From Myotis daubentonii (Eukaryota > Chordata > Mammalia > Chiroptera > Vespertilionidae), in assembly GCF_963259705.1 (NCBI RefSeq), contig NC_081840.1, positions 151,030,282 through 151,094,281 of the forward strand: a DNA stretch of 64,000 nt, written 5' to 3'. Under the pieces are notes generated by a model. It was not told the origin of the DNA. It did not search any database and saw nothing but the letters and a program-made list of their open reading frames with translations. A program made the position numbers and the translations under genes. Of this stretch, positions 1-10,489 are shown piece by piece; within the stretch, counting starts at the first letter, position 1; every line of letters starts with the position of its first letter.

Positions 1-480
1 ATTATTACAATGTTAATGACTATATCTCTTATGCTGTACATTACAACTCCATGCCTATGTTTATAACTAGCAATTTAACCATCTTAATCCCTTTTGCCTT
101 TTTTACCCATCTGCCCAACCGCCTCCCATCTTGCAACCATTACTTGGTTATCTGTGTCTCAGTGAGTTGCCACCACAGTGGGCAGTTTTCAGCTTGTCAG
201 CTCCAGACTGTGGCCCCTTAGCGAAACTTCTCACCTTGCAATGGTCCACAGGAGCTCTGGCTCTCACCTTCAGGGTTTGGAAGAGGCTCTTCCAAGTTTA
301 TTCCTCCCCTGGGTACTTGGCCTTAGCCCTAGAGGTCATGACTGCTCCCCTATATTCTATTCTTCTGTTCTTTCCAGTTCTCTCTATATCTTAGTAGTTA
401 ATCCTCCTAGTTAATAAACCTCCATATTAAATTTTCCCCACTCAAATTACTAGCATATTTCCTGTCTCCTGATTGACACA
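1..480. repeat. Unclassified interspersed repeat
   Basis: The first ~57 bases align with 43624-43680 at roughly 80 percent by eye (shared core TATGCTGTAC), so this is part of a dispersed repeat. The rest of the block carries a late AATAAA-like run near 415 and resembles an old L1 3' end or an LTR, but I cannot decide which. Short open frames here have no recognisable domain and are not called as genes. Confidence 0.3.
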
Positions 481-1186
481 GCAAAACCCTGACTAACTGC
501 TGAAAAAAAAGCTTTTCATCCCTCCTACCAGTTACAAGTATGAAACTAATTGTTTTTAGCCTCTAAAATTTTAGGTTTGCTAGTTATAGCAATTAAACTA
601 CCTGAGCAAAAAAATTATACAGTATAGGAGTAGTTAATATCTGGTAAATCAAGTGCTCTAGAATCATTTTTTCAAGTTGACATAGCTATTCTCAAGAAAT
701 AATATTTTCACATAAAATTTGACTTATCTCATGCTAGTAAATGAAAATTCCACTCCACTGGAATTCTGATTGAAATGATATATTTATGAAATTTAATAAT
801 TTTATAACATTAACTTTTTACCCTGGAAAACAGATTATAGCTCTATATTTGTTTAGCTTTACATAATGTCCTCCAATAAGTGTTTTATATTTTTTCATGT
901 AGGAAATATCTTGCTTGTTAAATTTATTTTACCACTATTTTACATTTTCTTAAAATATGTTTTTAAATATATTTTATTGATTTTTTTTTATTTTTTTTTA
1001 TTTTTTTTTACAGACAGGAAGGGAGAGGGATAGAGAGCTAGAAACATCGATGAGAGAGAAACATCGAGCAGCTGCCTCCTGCACATCTCCTACTGGGGAT
1101 GTGCCCGCAACCAAGGTACATGCCCTTGACTGGAATCGAACTTGGGACCTTTCAGTCCACAGGCCAACGCTCTATCCACTGAGCCA

Positions 1187-2039
1187 TGCTGGGGTCCAAC
1201 TCCAGCAGGTCCAGGGGTCCCCAAAGGTGTGGACGGAGTTGGCGAAGAAGGAATGACACAGAGACAGCGTTCAGTTGATCAGCAGCCTAGCCAGGATCTC
1301 TAGCCAGGATCTCCAGCCAAGTTCTGGTCTGGATCTCCAGCGAAGTTCTGGTCTGGATCTCCAGCAAAGTTCTGGTTAGGATCTCCAGCCAGGTTCTGTG
1401 TCCATGTTCTCTTGCAAGGTTCTCCAGGTTCTCCAGCCAGGTTCTGTCCAGGTTCTCCAGCCAGGTTCAGTCACCAGGTTCTAGTCAGGTTCTCTTGCCA
1501 ATTTCTGTAGTCAGGTTCAGTCCAGGATCTTTTGCCATGTTCTCTTGCTAGGTTCTGTCTCTAGGTTCTGAGGCCAGTTTCTGTCCAGGATCTTTTGCCA
1601 TGTTCTCTCCAGCGAAGTTCTTCTGTCTCTAGAGAACGTTATTTGTAGGTTCTGTGCCTAGGTTCTGTCTCTCTTGGTTCTGTCTTCTAAGTTCTGTGTC
1701 TTGCTGTCTTGTTACATCTGTATTTATACCAGTTGATTCAATCCTATCAATCTCTATTACAAAGGTTAGGGCGTTTCTTATCTCCATTCCAGGGAGTAAA
1801 GATTATGTAGCTAAAGCATGATTGTTTGTAGTTAAAGTGATTAATTACCCGCCTGGCACTTAGTTAAGAGGTTTTATTCCCTCCCTAACTTCAGGGGAAA
1901 ATCCATACCTGGGGAAACCACCTTTCTCAGAGACCTTGGTTAAAACACATAGTGCCAAGAAGGTGAGCAAACATATTAAGAACAGTATGCCATATATGCC
2001 AGGTCCCTTGAAACAGCAAGCATGGACCGGCTCCCGGCA
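1187..2039 (-). mobile_element. Solo LTR, class II-like endogenous retrovirus
   Basis: This 853-bp segment starts TGCTGGGG and ends CCCGGCA on the plus strand, so it has TG...CA ends. It is bounded by a perfect 6-bp duplication, GAGCCA, at 1181-1186 and 2040-2045. Six-base duplications are usual for class II (betaretrovirus-like) elements. A TATAAATA box reads on the minus strand near 1717-1725, giving the orientation: U3 occupies the higher coordinates and R/U5 the lower. No internal gag, pol or env region, primer-binding site or second LTR is present, so it is a solo LTR left by LTR-LTR recombination. The exact family cannot be named without a library. Confidence 0.85.
1285..1690 (-). repeat. 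Imperfect minisatellite inside the solo LTR
   Basis: Degenerate units of about 23-28 bp built on plus-strand CCAGCCAGGTTCT or CTGGATCTCCAGC recur many times, with GGTTCTG and TGTTCT as the most frequent words. The array occupies the R/U5 half of the LTR, downstream of the predicted TATA box. The copies are diverged, so the expansion is not very recent, or it was already present in the ancestral LTR. Confidence 0.8.
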
Positions 2040-2072
2040 GAGCCAAACCGGTTAGGGCTTACATTTTCTTAA

Positions 2073-5000
2073 TGTTAATAGTATTTTAAAAATCCTTTGG
2101 GTTTTTGTCATCTGAAACAGATCTAAATCTAATAGTTCCATTGGTTTACTTCTTATTACATTAACTGAAGCCTCTAAAAATGTTTGCATAGGCATGAAAG
2201 TAGATATCACAGTTTTTTGTGTGTGATTTTTATGGATATAACTTAATATCATACCATTTATTTTGTCATTTACTATTAAAAACAAATTAACTTGTCCTCT
2301 TCCTTTTACTTAGAATTTTAGTTAAGAAATAGTTGCTGGGTTTTAGTGACAGTAAGCCTCCACTAGCCACAGCTTCCTTTCATGGAATCTAAGGCATATT
2401 CTCAACCTTGAAATTGTCTACATAAGACTTGATTGGCAGAAGAAACTACAGGGCTCAGAGTGTTCACCTTGCTCCCTTGCCTCAGAACTACCAACACAAC
2501 TTATAGGGGACTCAGAACTCCACGCTGTCCCAATGAGACTAATACTTCCCTACCCCATAAAACTACCTGTGTCACCAATGCAAATTGTTTAAGAAACCAT
2601 CCCCCAAAGGAGAATGTAATTGGAGCTAACTACCTCTTCCTGAAGACCTTTAAGACTAATGCCATCATGCCCTAGATCCCTGGTTAGTCTACTCCCATCA
2701 CTGAAATCTCAAGCCACTCCATACTCTTCAGACAGTCTTCATTCCCAGCTCTGAGCCCCCCTTACAGCTGTATAGATCCCCTATTCTGATCAAGCTCTTC
2801 CTAGTCCTAACTGATTCTTCTGCTAGGTCTCAGCTGAGGTGCTCATGGCATTTGATGAAGGGGCCAGAGATGTTAAAAATCCTGCCATTCATGAACAATT
2901 TCTGTACTATAAGAATTACCTCATGTAAATGGCCAATAGTTTATTTATTGAGAAACAGTAAATTTTCATAACTATCCCCTAAAACTCCTCTCTTTCATCA
3001 GCAACAACTTCTCTATCCCCAACCTCATCTCTGACTCTTCATTTAAACTACTTGCTCTAAGAGAAACTTGGCTAGTGACTCACTGAATGACTCTTCTCGA
3101 GTGAAAGCTGTCATAGCTCCTAAACCCAAGCTCCTTAGTTTCAATCTCACCCAGATATCAGTCATTCTATGCTGCCCATTATCAAAATCTATGACCTGTA
3201 AACTTCAATGGAAAGAAACTGCCCTTTAAGAAGCTAGGTACATTTATTTGCAGAAGAAAGTCCACCTACACATATGGTCATCTCTCAGGTTGTGGGATTT
3301 GAGAAAGTATTATTGCATAGAAATTTGCACTGGTAGTGTAACCAGCCTTATTGGAAAGGCTTTCCACCCCTTCTCCCACATCTAGCTTATTTAAAACTTC
3401 CTGATTTCCCTCTGAGCCTGTGTTGTCATCTTCCTAGTGCAATTGAGCATGACTTGTATCTCCTGAGGGAGCTTTCAGGTGCTGCTCTGTTCTGTTGCCA
3501 CTACCTCTTGCCATTGAATTGCTTTAGCCTATGAGACCTACTTCCTGGGGAAAGTTTCTCCCACATACTCCTTTTTTTTCCAGCTGGAAAATAACCATTC
3601 AGTAGAACGCCATTTGAGACTTCTACTGATGCCTCTGAAGTTCATGACCGCTGGTGCCTAGTGTGAAGCAAAACATTTCCTATTTGGCCCTAGGAAGAGT
3701 CTCAAATAAGCATTATCCTCTCCTGGTCCCCGATTCTAGCGTTTTTCCACATGCTGCACATGTAGTCATTGCCAGGACCCCACCATCAGATGCTCTGCTT
3801 AAACTGGTGTGAGGTGAGGCCCAGACCGCATCACTTATTCATTCCCTCAGTGATTCTAACGTGCAACCGCCACTGAACACCACTGTCAGACTGTTATGTT
3901 GAATTTGTAACAGTTCCATCTTCTTCACTAGGAGTTTTTCTAGTCCTTCCATAAGTGAGGCCAATTCTGTTTGTTGATTTTTGAGAGCATTCGCTCCTGT
4001 TTCCCTTTGCATTCTGGTGAATACGTTGTTGTTGTTTTTCTAATACAGTACTTTAGATTTCATCTTGTGGACACTCATCTTCTGAAAGTTATGTAATCAG
4101 TGAGTTCTCAGCATTATGTCATGTAACTTTTATCCATCATCACTTTGGAGTCAGATAATTCCACTCAGGCATATTCTCCCATCCAACCAGGGTCTAACTG
4201 AACTCAAACTCTTCTTATCCTAACAGGCTGCTGGCAGATAAACCTTGTCATTGCTATGCCTTCCCTTAGAGTCCATAATTTTCAGGAGTGTTTCACAGGG
4301 TACAGCCAATACCTGCATAGTCACCTGCCATAACTATTTTCTTGAAACTTGCCTGGATAGTCTTTGAGAATTTTACACTGATCCTTCAAGTTACCTTCTC
4401 CCAAATCTATAGCCATATAATATAGCAATCTCTCTGAGTTTAACATATAACTACTTTTACATGGAACAGAGTCTAAAGCATGTATGCAGACTTAAGAGGC
4501 CACCTTACATTAATCATCCCAGTCTACTCTTCATAGTAATCCTATTCGTCTGTTGATATTCTCTGGGATGAAATCATAGTTTCTCATCAGTAACAACTCA
4601 AATCTACATATTGCCTGACTTTTCAAGGCCCCTCATTTTAGAGGGCATAATTTTTATCCTTCTTTTTCACTTTATACTAGATTTTAATATCCAATTTTCC
4701 CTTCTTTTCTGTCTCTTCAATCCTTGAGAATCACAGGAGTGTCCTACCAGCAAAATTTCTCCTATCACGTTTGTCATTTTGAAGTCAGGATGCAGAGATA
4801 TGCAGAAACACATTTGCAAGCATTTGTGTGTGGTATTACAGTAAGGATTTGTGTCTCCATGTGGCATTCTCTACCAACAGCCAGATAGCCTTAGAGACCC
4901 CTTTACTTCTTTAATTAGCCTTTGGTTTTTGGTGGGACACTTTTCCCTAAGAAATAAACTAGTCTTGTAACTGAGTAAACAAAAAGGGAGGACAACATGA

Positions 5001-5146
5001 CTTCCTCTCACTGAGCCAACTAGGCTGCTAGTCACCACTTCCTTCACGACGCCTACAAACCACAGCTGCGGTCCCGTTTCATACGCCTACCCAGCATCAA
5101 CACAAAGCCTGGCAGTCTTCAATTCATATTTTCTGTTTTCTTCTTT
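2073..5146. other. No recognisable feature
   Basis: About 3 kb with no ORF longer than 80 codons that has a recognisable domain and no terminal repeats that I can pair. Composition is rather C/T-rich on the plus strand between 2350 and 4900. It could be unique sequence or a strongly decayed retroelement interior; I cannot distinguish these. Confidence 0.4.
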
Positions 5147-5830
5147 TTTTTTTTAAACTGAAACAAGGCATTTCTTAATTTCTAGCATTAAACAATAGAC
5201 ACACTGCAATCTTGTTTGCAAGTTATTTCAGTTTCCTGGACTGTAATACATTGGAGTCAAAAAGTCTAGAAAACAGTCACGCCAGTAAAGTATTCCTTTG
5301 CCTGATCACCTACATTCTTGAAAGTGGACAAATTCCAGAGAAGAAGAACATCTTTATACTCCGAATATTGGAGTTTTCCCAAAGGTAAATGATCCATCAC
5401 TATCTTTGACTTACATCCCTTACAAATAACTCTCTGTCTAGCAAGGGGTGGTGGTGTGTGAGTATGATCGTATTTTAGCCATTACTTGGGCCGTGATCTT
5501 TGCTAATACCAAAGGTCAGCGGGCTTCCAAGGCCAGAAAACCAATACAGAGGTGTTATCTACTAATTCTATATTCATGAAGCTTCTTTTGCTCACTTTCT
5601 AGTGTGTATACTAAGGAGTATAAATGAAAGACAGTTTTGAGCAGAAGCAGTTCTGAACCATAAATATGGTGTCTGAGGAACCTCCCGTAGCTCCACTCTG
5701 CCTTAACTTCATGGTCTGCTTGAGTTTCTGCATGTTCAGTACAATCCACAAAGTCATTAATCCCCTGCTTTGAAAAGCACTATTGTGGAAAATTTGGTGC
5801 AAACGTTCTGTTTGTTGATTTCTTGTATTA
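5147..5830 (-). pseudogene. Possible processed pseudogene (parent not recognised)
   Basis: On the minus strand the segment ends in an A-run, seen as plus-strand poly-T around 5141-5154. Upstream lie overlapping short open frames (5555-5749 and 5611-5802) that look like one reading frame shifted by indels. This is the usual shape of a 3'-truncated cDNA copy. I do not recognise the protein, no flanking duplication was found, and the poly-T could simply be an A/T-rich tract. Treat as a weak call. Confidence 0.22.
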
Positions 5831-6345
5831 TCATATAAGATAGAGTATATTTGTATATTTGTTTATGTACTTCCTTTCTGAAGGGTTAAAATTTCTCCAG
5901 TTTTTTAATTTGAAAAGTTAATGTTGACACCTTAATACAAACAAATCACTTATCTTCCAATCACCAATGGAATGCACTAACGAATTATTTATGATTAGAA
6001 TAAGCATCAGTAAAGTTGTCATTTCTCATTTTACCAGAATGCTTTGTTTCAGTCCTCTTTTTTGAGGTAATGCAGTGACTTTTTGCAGTGATTGATTTGG
6101 GCCATTAATGACAAGTCCAAGTAGGTTGTAGTTCATCCATCTTCCCTTAGTCCAGACAAAAAGGCTACTACAAATAAACATCATGTCTGAGTGATTTTTG
6201 ACAGAAAGAACTCCAAAGAGCCTCCTGGCCTATTGTATACTTGTCCCTTCATCCACCTGCCAGGAATGACACGGCACCCAGTGAGGCCCTGGAACCTTGG
6301 ATTTACCACGTCCAAGAACCTAACTGTAAGGTAACCTGTATGGGG

Positions 6346-6467
6346 CACAAACTTGACACCTTCTACTGTTGTGGTAAACGACCTGCTTCCCTATTTATAA
6401 TGGTCTGGACCTCTAGCAACTTCAGCACAAAATTATAGCTAATTTGCCTACAAACATCAGGTGGTCT
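6346..6467 (-). mobile_element. Tc1-like element fragment (5' end)
   Basis: This stretch aligns closely with 40030-40138, the subterminal region of the Tc1 element. They share CAACTTCAGCA, AATTATAGCTAATTTGCC and CAGGTGGTC, with about 85-90 percent identity by eye. The outermost TIR bases (CACTGAGTGG in element orientation) are missing, so the copy is broken at its end. It lies about 430 bp upstream of another piece of the same family (6947-7004) in permuted order. Confidence 0.75.
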
Positions 6468-6891
6468 AGGTAATGTTTGAATATATCAACATTTCTCATA
6501 ATACATCTTTTAAAAAGCATGCATTTTATTAATAAATAACCTTCGAAGCAGGTGTTTATTTAGATACTTCTTGATTCTCTTAATGAGGTTCATATGCCAA
6601 ATTTTATTACATTGGGGCAAATTTAGAAATAACAGGAATCTGAGCCTTGTATGTCCCTATCTCTATCCATTAGTCATCCCCTGTTCCCTTTCCTCCCCGG
6701 TACTTGTGATTATTTAAAATTATACTATTTGTACATTTATTTGTTTAAATGTCTTTCCTTTGAATGCAATTTTGTTTGGTTTGTTCACATCTAAGACTTA
6801 TGCATTGTCTGAAACATATAAGAATTCAAAATATATTTGCTAAAAAAAAAGCAATTAATTTAAAACATCAAAACATGTACATATAATATGT

Positions 6892-6892
<1 letters not shown>

Positions 6893-6946
<54 letters not shown>
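6893..6946. repeat. (TA)n microsatellite
   Basis: About 54 bp of nearly pure TA dinucleotide. It directly abuts a Tc1-derived piece, as does the shorter (CT)n(TA)n tract at 39951-39987 in the other copy. The seed may therefore have been part of the transposon rather than of the host flank. Confidence 0.9.
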
Positions 6947-6949
<3 letters not shown>

Positions 6950-7004
6950 ATGTTCAAAGGCTGTTAAATCATGTTATTTACCCATATCTTCAGAAAAAAT
7001 TCTG
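6947..7004 (-). mobile_element. Tc1-like element fragment (internal)
   Basis: Aligns with 39988-40030: GGCTGTTAAATC, then TTTACCCATATCTTCAGAA are common to both. In the larger copy this segment is contiguous with the piece found here at 6346-6467, whereas here the two are separated and in reversed order. Confidence 0.7.
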
Positions 7005-7368
7005 CTTTGCACTGTTTGTGCCATCCCTGTCTGCCATTTTCTTTCCCAGATGGGTCCACATTAAACAGTAAGTCCAATTCCCTTTCTGATTACTAGTTCC
7101 AGTTGATGGCTGATGTATGGGGTCGCATAGTTTTAAAATAAACCACAAAATACAATAGTACCCATCTGTTTTAGAATTTTCTATGGAATAACAGGTGAAA
7201 ATAGGAACAAAACAGTTGTCATGGAGAATATTGAAAGGCAGAAAATTTTGCTTTTAAACTCTTATTAAAATGAACAGATTAGTCATTTTGAATAACCAGA
7301 TTTGTTTTTAGAAACTGGTTATGAATTTTTTTAATTAAATTGTCTTATTACATTGACATCGCTTTGCC

Positions 7369-7677
7369 ACAAGCCATTAACCTGTGGGTCGTGACCCCTT
7401 TGGGGGTGGAACGACTCTTTCACAGGGGTCGCCTAAGACCATAGGAAAACACATATATAATTACATATTGTTTTTGTGATTAATCACTATGCTTTAAGTA
7501 TGATCAATTTTTAACAATGAAAATACAACCTGCATATCCGATATTTACATTACGATTCATAACAGTAGCAAAATTACAGTTATGAAGTAGCAACAAAAAT
7601 AATTTTATGGTTGGAGGTCACCACAACATGAGGAACTGTATTAAAGGGTTGCTGCATTAGGAAGGTTGAGAACCCTG
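7369..7677 (+). mobile_element. SPIN-like hAT MITE, copy 1
   Basis: Non-autonomous hAT element. It carries the near-palindromic arm GGGTCGTGACCCCTTTGG, then CACAGGGGTCGCCTAAGACC, and ends GGTTGAGAACC. The same core (TTACATTACGATTCATAAC) is found at 43146-43164. The 5' terminus is diverged (AAGCCATTAACC in place of CAGCGGTTCTCAACC) and the middle is longer than in the second copy. The family resembles SPIN ('space invader') elements, which are known to have entered several vertebrate lineages horizontally. Mobility would need a hAT transposase in trans. Confidence 0.75.
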
Positions 7678-7735
7678 ATCTAACTGGCTGTAGAGAAAAA
7701 TATCTTCCTATACAAAGACAGGAAGAAAATACAGA

Positions 7736-7800
7736 GGTGGGTAAAAGTAGGTTTACAGTTGTTCATAATAAATAACACAATAATTAATTAATTAATATAT
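7736..7800 (+). mobile_element. Half of a mariner-like MITE
   Basis: The bases GTAGGTTTACAGTTGTTCAT followed by an AATAATTAATTAATTA stretch match my memory of a short mammalian mariner-derived palindromic element whose second half would be the reverse complement. Here only the left half remains. It stops exactly where the RTE-like fragment begins at about 7801. Assignment is tentative because the mirror half is absent. Confidence 0.4.
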
Positions 7801-7802
7801 AT

Positions 7803-7976
7803 CTGATTCAGGTAAGTTCGCTGAGGTCGACCCCTTCCAACTCTCCCATCCACACTCGTCTTGTATACTTGTTTCGTCTATCTCCTTTCGTTCATCCTCT
7901 CTATATGTCCAAACCATCTCAACATACCTTTCTCAATCCTCGACACAACATCTTCTTTCACTCCACAACGTTCCCT
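7803..7976 (-). pseudogene. Arthropod-type RTE reverse-transcriptase C-terminal fragment
   Basis: Read on the minus strand from 7976, 58 codons are open except for one TAG at 7878-7880. The peptide contains ERCGVKEDVV, then IEKGMLRWFGHIERMNERR, and GRVGRGRP near the end. These words are characteristic of the end of the RTE-clade LINE polyprotein that is very abundant in insects (GMLRWFGHVERM...TKQIY). I know no such family in mammals outside BovB, and these motifs do not look like BovB. The fragment abuts the 3' side of the hAT element below and is cut off abruptly at about 7801 by mariner-like sequence. Its near-open state suggests little decay. Alternative: a diverged RTE endogenous to the bat. 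Confidence 0.7.
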
Positions 7977-8123
7977 AAAATTAATTCAATAAACTTTACT
8001 TAAAGTTTTAAGTCTTAGTTAAACTATAGGTACATTGAATAAAACTTGATATCATACTTAATAACGATAATATTTATTGATAAAATTAAATTCCTTACAA
8101 TTTACCTTACAATATCCATAAAA

Positions 8124-10085
8124 TTAAATCATGACAATGACTGACAAACAGTAATGTGAACAATGGTCTTGCATCTCCTTAGAAAGTTTGGGTAAGTCAG
8201 GTTTGTATGTTGTTGTTTTTAATTTTAGGCACGATTCCAGGTTCTCATCAATAAGACGACTTCTCAATTTACTCTCGATAAGGTTCATGCTTGAAAATGA
8301 TTGTTCGCATAAATATGTAGACCCGACTAAAGAAAGAACAGCAAACACTAGTTTTTTCAGTTAATTATATGAGTCAGGAATACTATTCAAGGTGTTAAAA
8401 ATCAACATATCTTCCTTCTCCAGATCTTTCAAAGCAGACCACTTGTGCTGTGAACTAAGTTCACATTTGTTTTTCTCCAATATTTCTATATCAGCACAAA
8501 GACATTCAAATTTCAAGCTCCACATTTCTTTGTTTTTTAAATCCAGCAATTGCATTTCAAAGTTGCCAATGTCAATATTAAAGGGAGAAAAATTTAATTC
8601 TGTTACAGTAGCATTGAGAGGTTTTTTTAACAAAGGCTAATGTCGCTTTTCTGTTTCTGAATTCCTGAAACCTATTGAGGAAAGCTTCCCTCATATTTAA
8701 AAGTGTTGTTTTGAAATAGCAAATGTCAATATCAGAATTATTTTCTTGGCGATGTTTCAACAGGCTTGGAAAGTGAATCAAAGTTTCTCTTTCAAAATGT
8801 TGAGCAAAAGGAGAAAATTTGTTTTCGAATGAAATAACTTCTTCTAACATCGAAAAAACTGTGTTTCCTTTCCCCTGTAGTTTATGATTAAACTGACTTA
8901 GATGAGACGTAATGTCTACCATGAAATAAAATTTTTGGATCCACTGATCGTTATTTAGTTCTGGGTAGTGAACACCCTTCTCAAGGAGAAATGCTTTAAT
9001 TTCTGTTAATAAGGAAACCAAACATTTCAAAACGTTTCCTCTTGATAACCAACGTACCTTGTTATACAGCAGAAGATCTGTGTACTCGCTCTCCATTTCA
9101 ACTAAAAATTCTTTAAATTGGCAATGATTAAGAGCTTTAGCTATAATGGAGTTGATAATCTTAATCACCAATTCCATAACTTTGCAAATTTCTTCTGGAA
9201 ATGTCTGCACACAAAGCGCTTCTTGATGAATGATGCAATGGTAAATATCTCGTGATTAATTTTTTCTTTCAAAATAGCAACAAACCCGTTTCTTATGCCG
9301 GTCATACTTTTCAACCCATCTGTTGAAATTGAGACAATTTTATCGAGCGGAATATGATGTTTTTTAACGCACTCAATTGCACCATTTGCTATATCCTCTC
9401 CACGTGTTTGACCTTTGAGTGGCAATAATCCTAAAAGTTCTTCTTTAGGACCTGTAGATGAAATAAATTGTACAAAAAGTGAAACTTGCGCTGTTTCATT
9501 TATGTCACAAGACTCGTCAACTGCTATTGATAAAGCTGAAACCAATTTAAGATCTTCGACTTGCTGGTTGGTTATATTCGAAGGCATTTTGACTGTTCGA
9601 TCTTTCACTGTCTTAGCAGACAATGGTAACTCTTTCATTTTTTTTAGAATATCTGCTTTGTTCTTGAAATCTTGAAATAGCTCTTCAGATGCATTTATAA
9701 AACAACTTTTTATGTATTCACCGTCTGTATATGGTTTTCCTCTCTTAGCAATCTCTTGACTAACCACAAAACTTGCAATATTAACGTTGTTGGAAGATTG
9801 CATCCAGTAATTAAATACAGAACTTGATTTTTCTTGACTCTTCTGAAGTTCCTCAACTGCTTTCTTCCTTGCATCACAGACAGGATATTTAGCACTAAAT
9901 GACACGTGTTTAGTTGTAAAGTGTTTCTCCAAATTTGATTTCTTGTTATGCGCCAATTTTTCCTGACAAATACGACAGGTCGGAAGGCCATTTTAGTTTT
10001 GAATAAATGAGGAAGTCTCGGTCCGTTCAACTTTAAATTCACGGTTTTTGCCTTCCGTTTTTCTTTGCTTCTTCTTTGTAGCCAT
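8124..10085 (-). pseudogene. hAT transposase pseudogene (BED finger, DDE core, dimerisation tail)
   Basis: Cut-and-paste transposase, inactive. The chosen start is the ATG at 10085-10083, which puts the lysine-rich N-terminus and the BED zinc finger (CRIC at 9977-9966, then H-x4-H in HFTTKH) in frame. Next come the first catalytic aspartate in AVDESCDINETAQ (near residue 190) and the second in STDGLKSMTG (near residue 256), a VRWLSRGNVL block, and the C-terminal hAT dimerisation motif YLCEQSFSSMN...LRSRL near the end. Disabling lesions seen: an in-frame TAA at codon 31 (9993-9995), a frameshift near 9245, a frameshift in the A-run near 8630, and a second in-frame TAA at about 8361-8363. Overall length, about 650 codons, is normal for the GTF2IRD2/ZBED-like hAT group. 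It would have bound the TIRs of this element and of related MITEs. Confidence 0.9.
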
Positions 10086-10489
10086 GTCAAAGAAGGCACC
10101 TAAAAAAATGTTTCATTTTAATAATAATAAAGCCACCAACACAAAAGAATTACAATTCTTAAATTGATGACAAAAATACCTGTAGGATTTGCAGCTGGTT
10201 GGAAAAATACAGGTAACTTTATGCTTCGAGTAGGTACTTTTGTCACCCGTGCACGGTTTACGGATGCGACTAGCACTAACCACTGCACATGAGACTGCTG
10301 ACTGACTGGCTCACTCATGAATCGCGTGCACCTCCCCCGCGCTGCGTCTCCCATTGCCCGACCGACCGACACCCCCCACTTCCGAACCACTTCTTCAAAA
10401 TAGACTCTCCCCGGCTGAAAACCGACTTCTGCGCATGGGCCACGAAGTTTCAATCGCACTATATGTGCGTTCCCGCATGTGGTATTTTG

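Larger units (their letters stand above)
940..2072 (-). mobile_element. VES SINE split by a solo LTR
   Basis: A tRNA-derived VES SINE lies on the minus strand in two parts, 954-1186 and 2046-2058. Read on the plus strand it begins with the A/T-rich tail and ends with the tRNA-like head, including the complement of box B (GGAATCGAAC) and ATCCACTGAGCC. Its own perfect 14-bp duplication, TTACATTTTCTTAA, flanks the whole composite at 940-953 and 2059-2072. That fixes the order of events: the SINE inserted first, then the LTR element inserted into its head. The SINE is non-autonomous and depends on L1 proteins for mobility. Confidence 0.92.

Noticed and set aside
1187..2039. Part of a full-length provirus
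   Set aside because: The 6-bp duplications directly flank the single LTR, so no internal genes or second LTR are present at the locus.
2330..5100. Endogenous retrovirus interior
   Set aside because: Composition is suggestive, but no gag, pol or env motif and no paired LTRs could be identified.
8124..10085. hAT transposase as a domesticated host gene
   Set aside because: Two in-frame stops, two frameshifts and its position next to its own terminal repeat show a decayed transposon, not an exapted gene.
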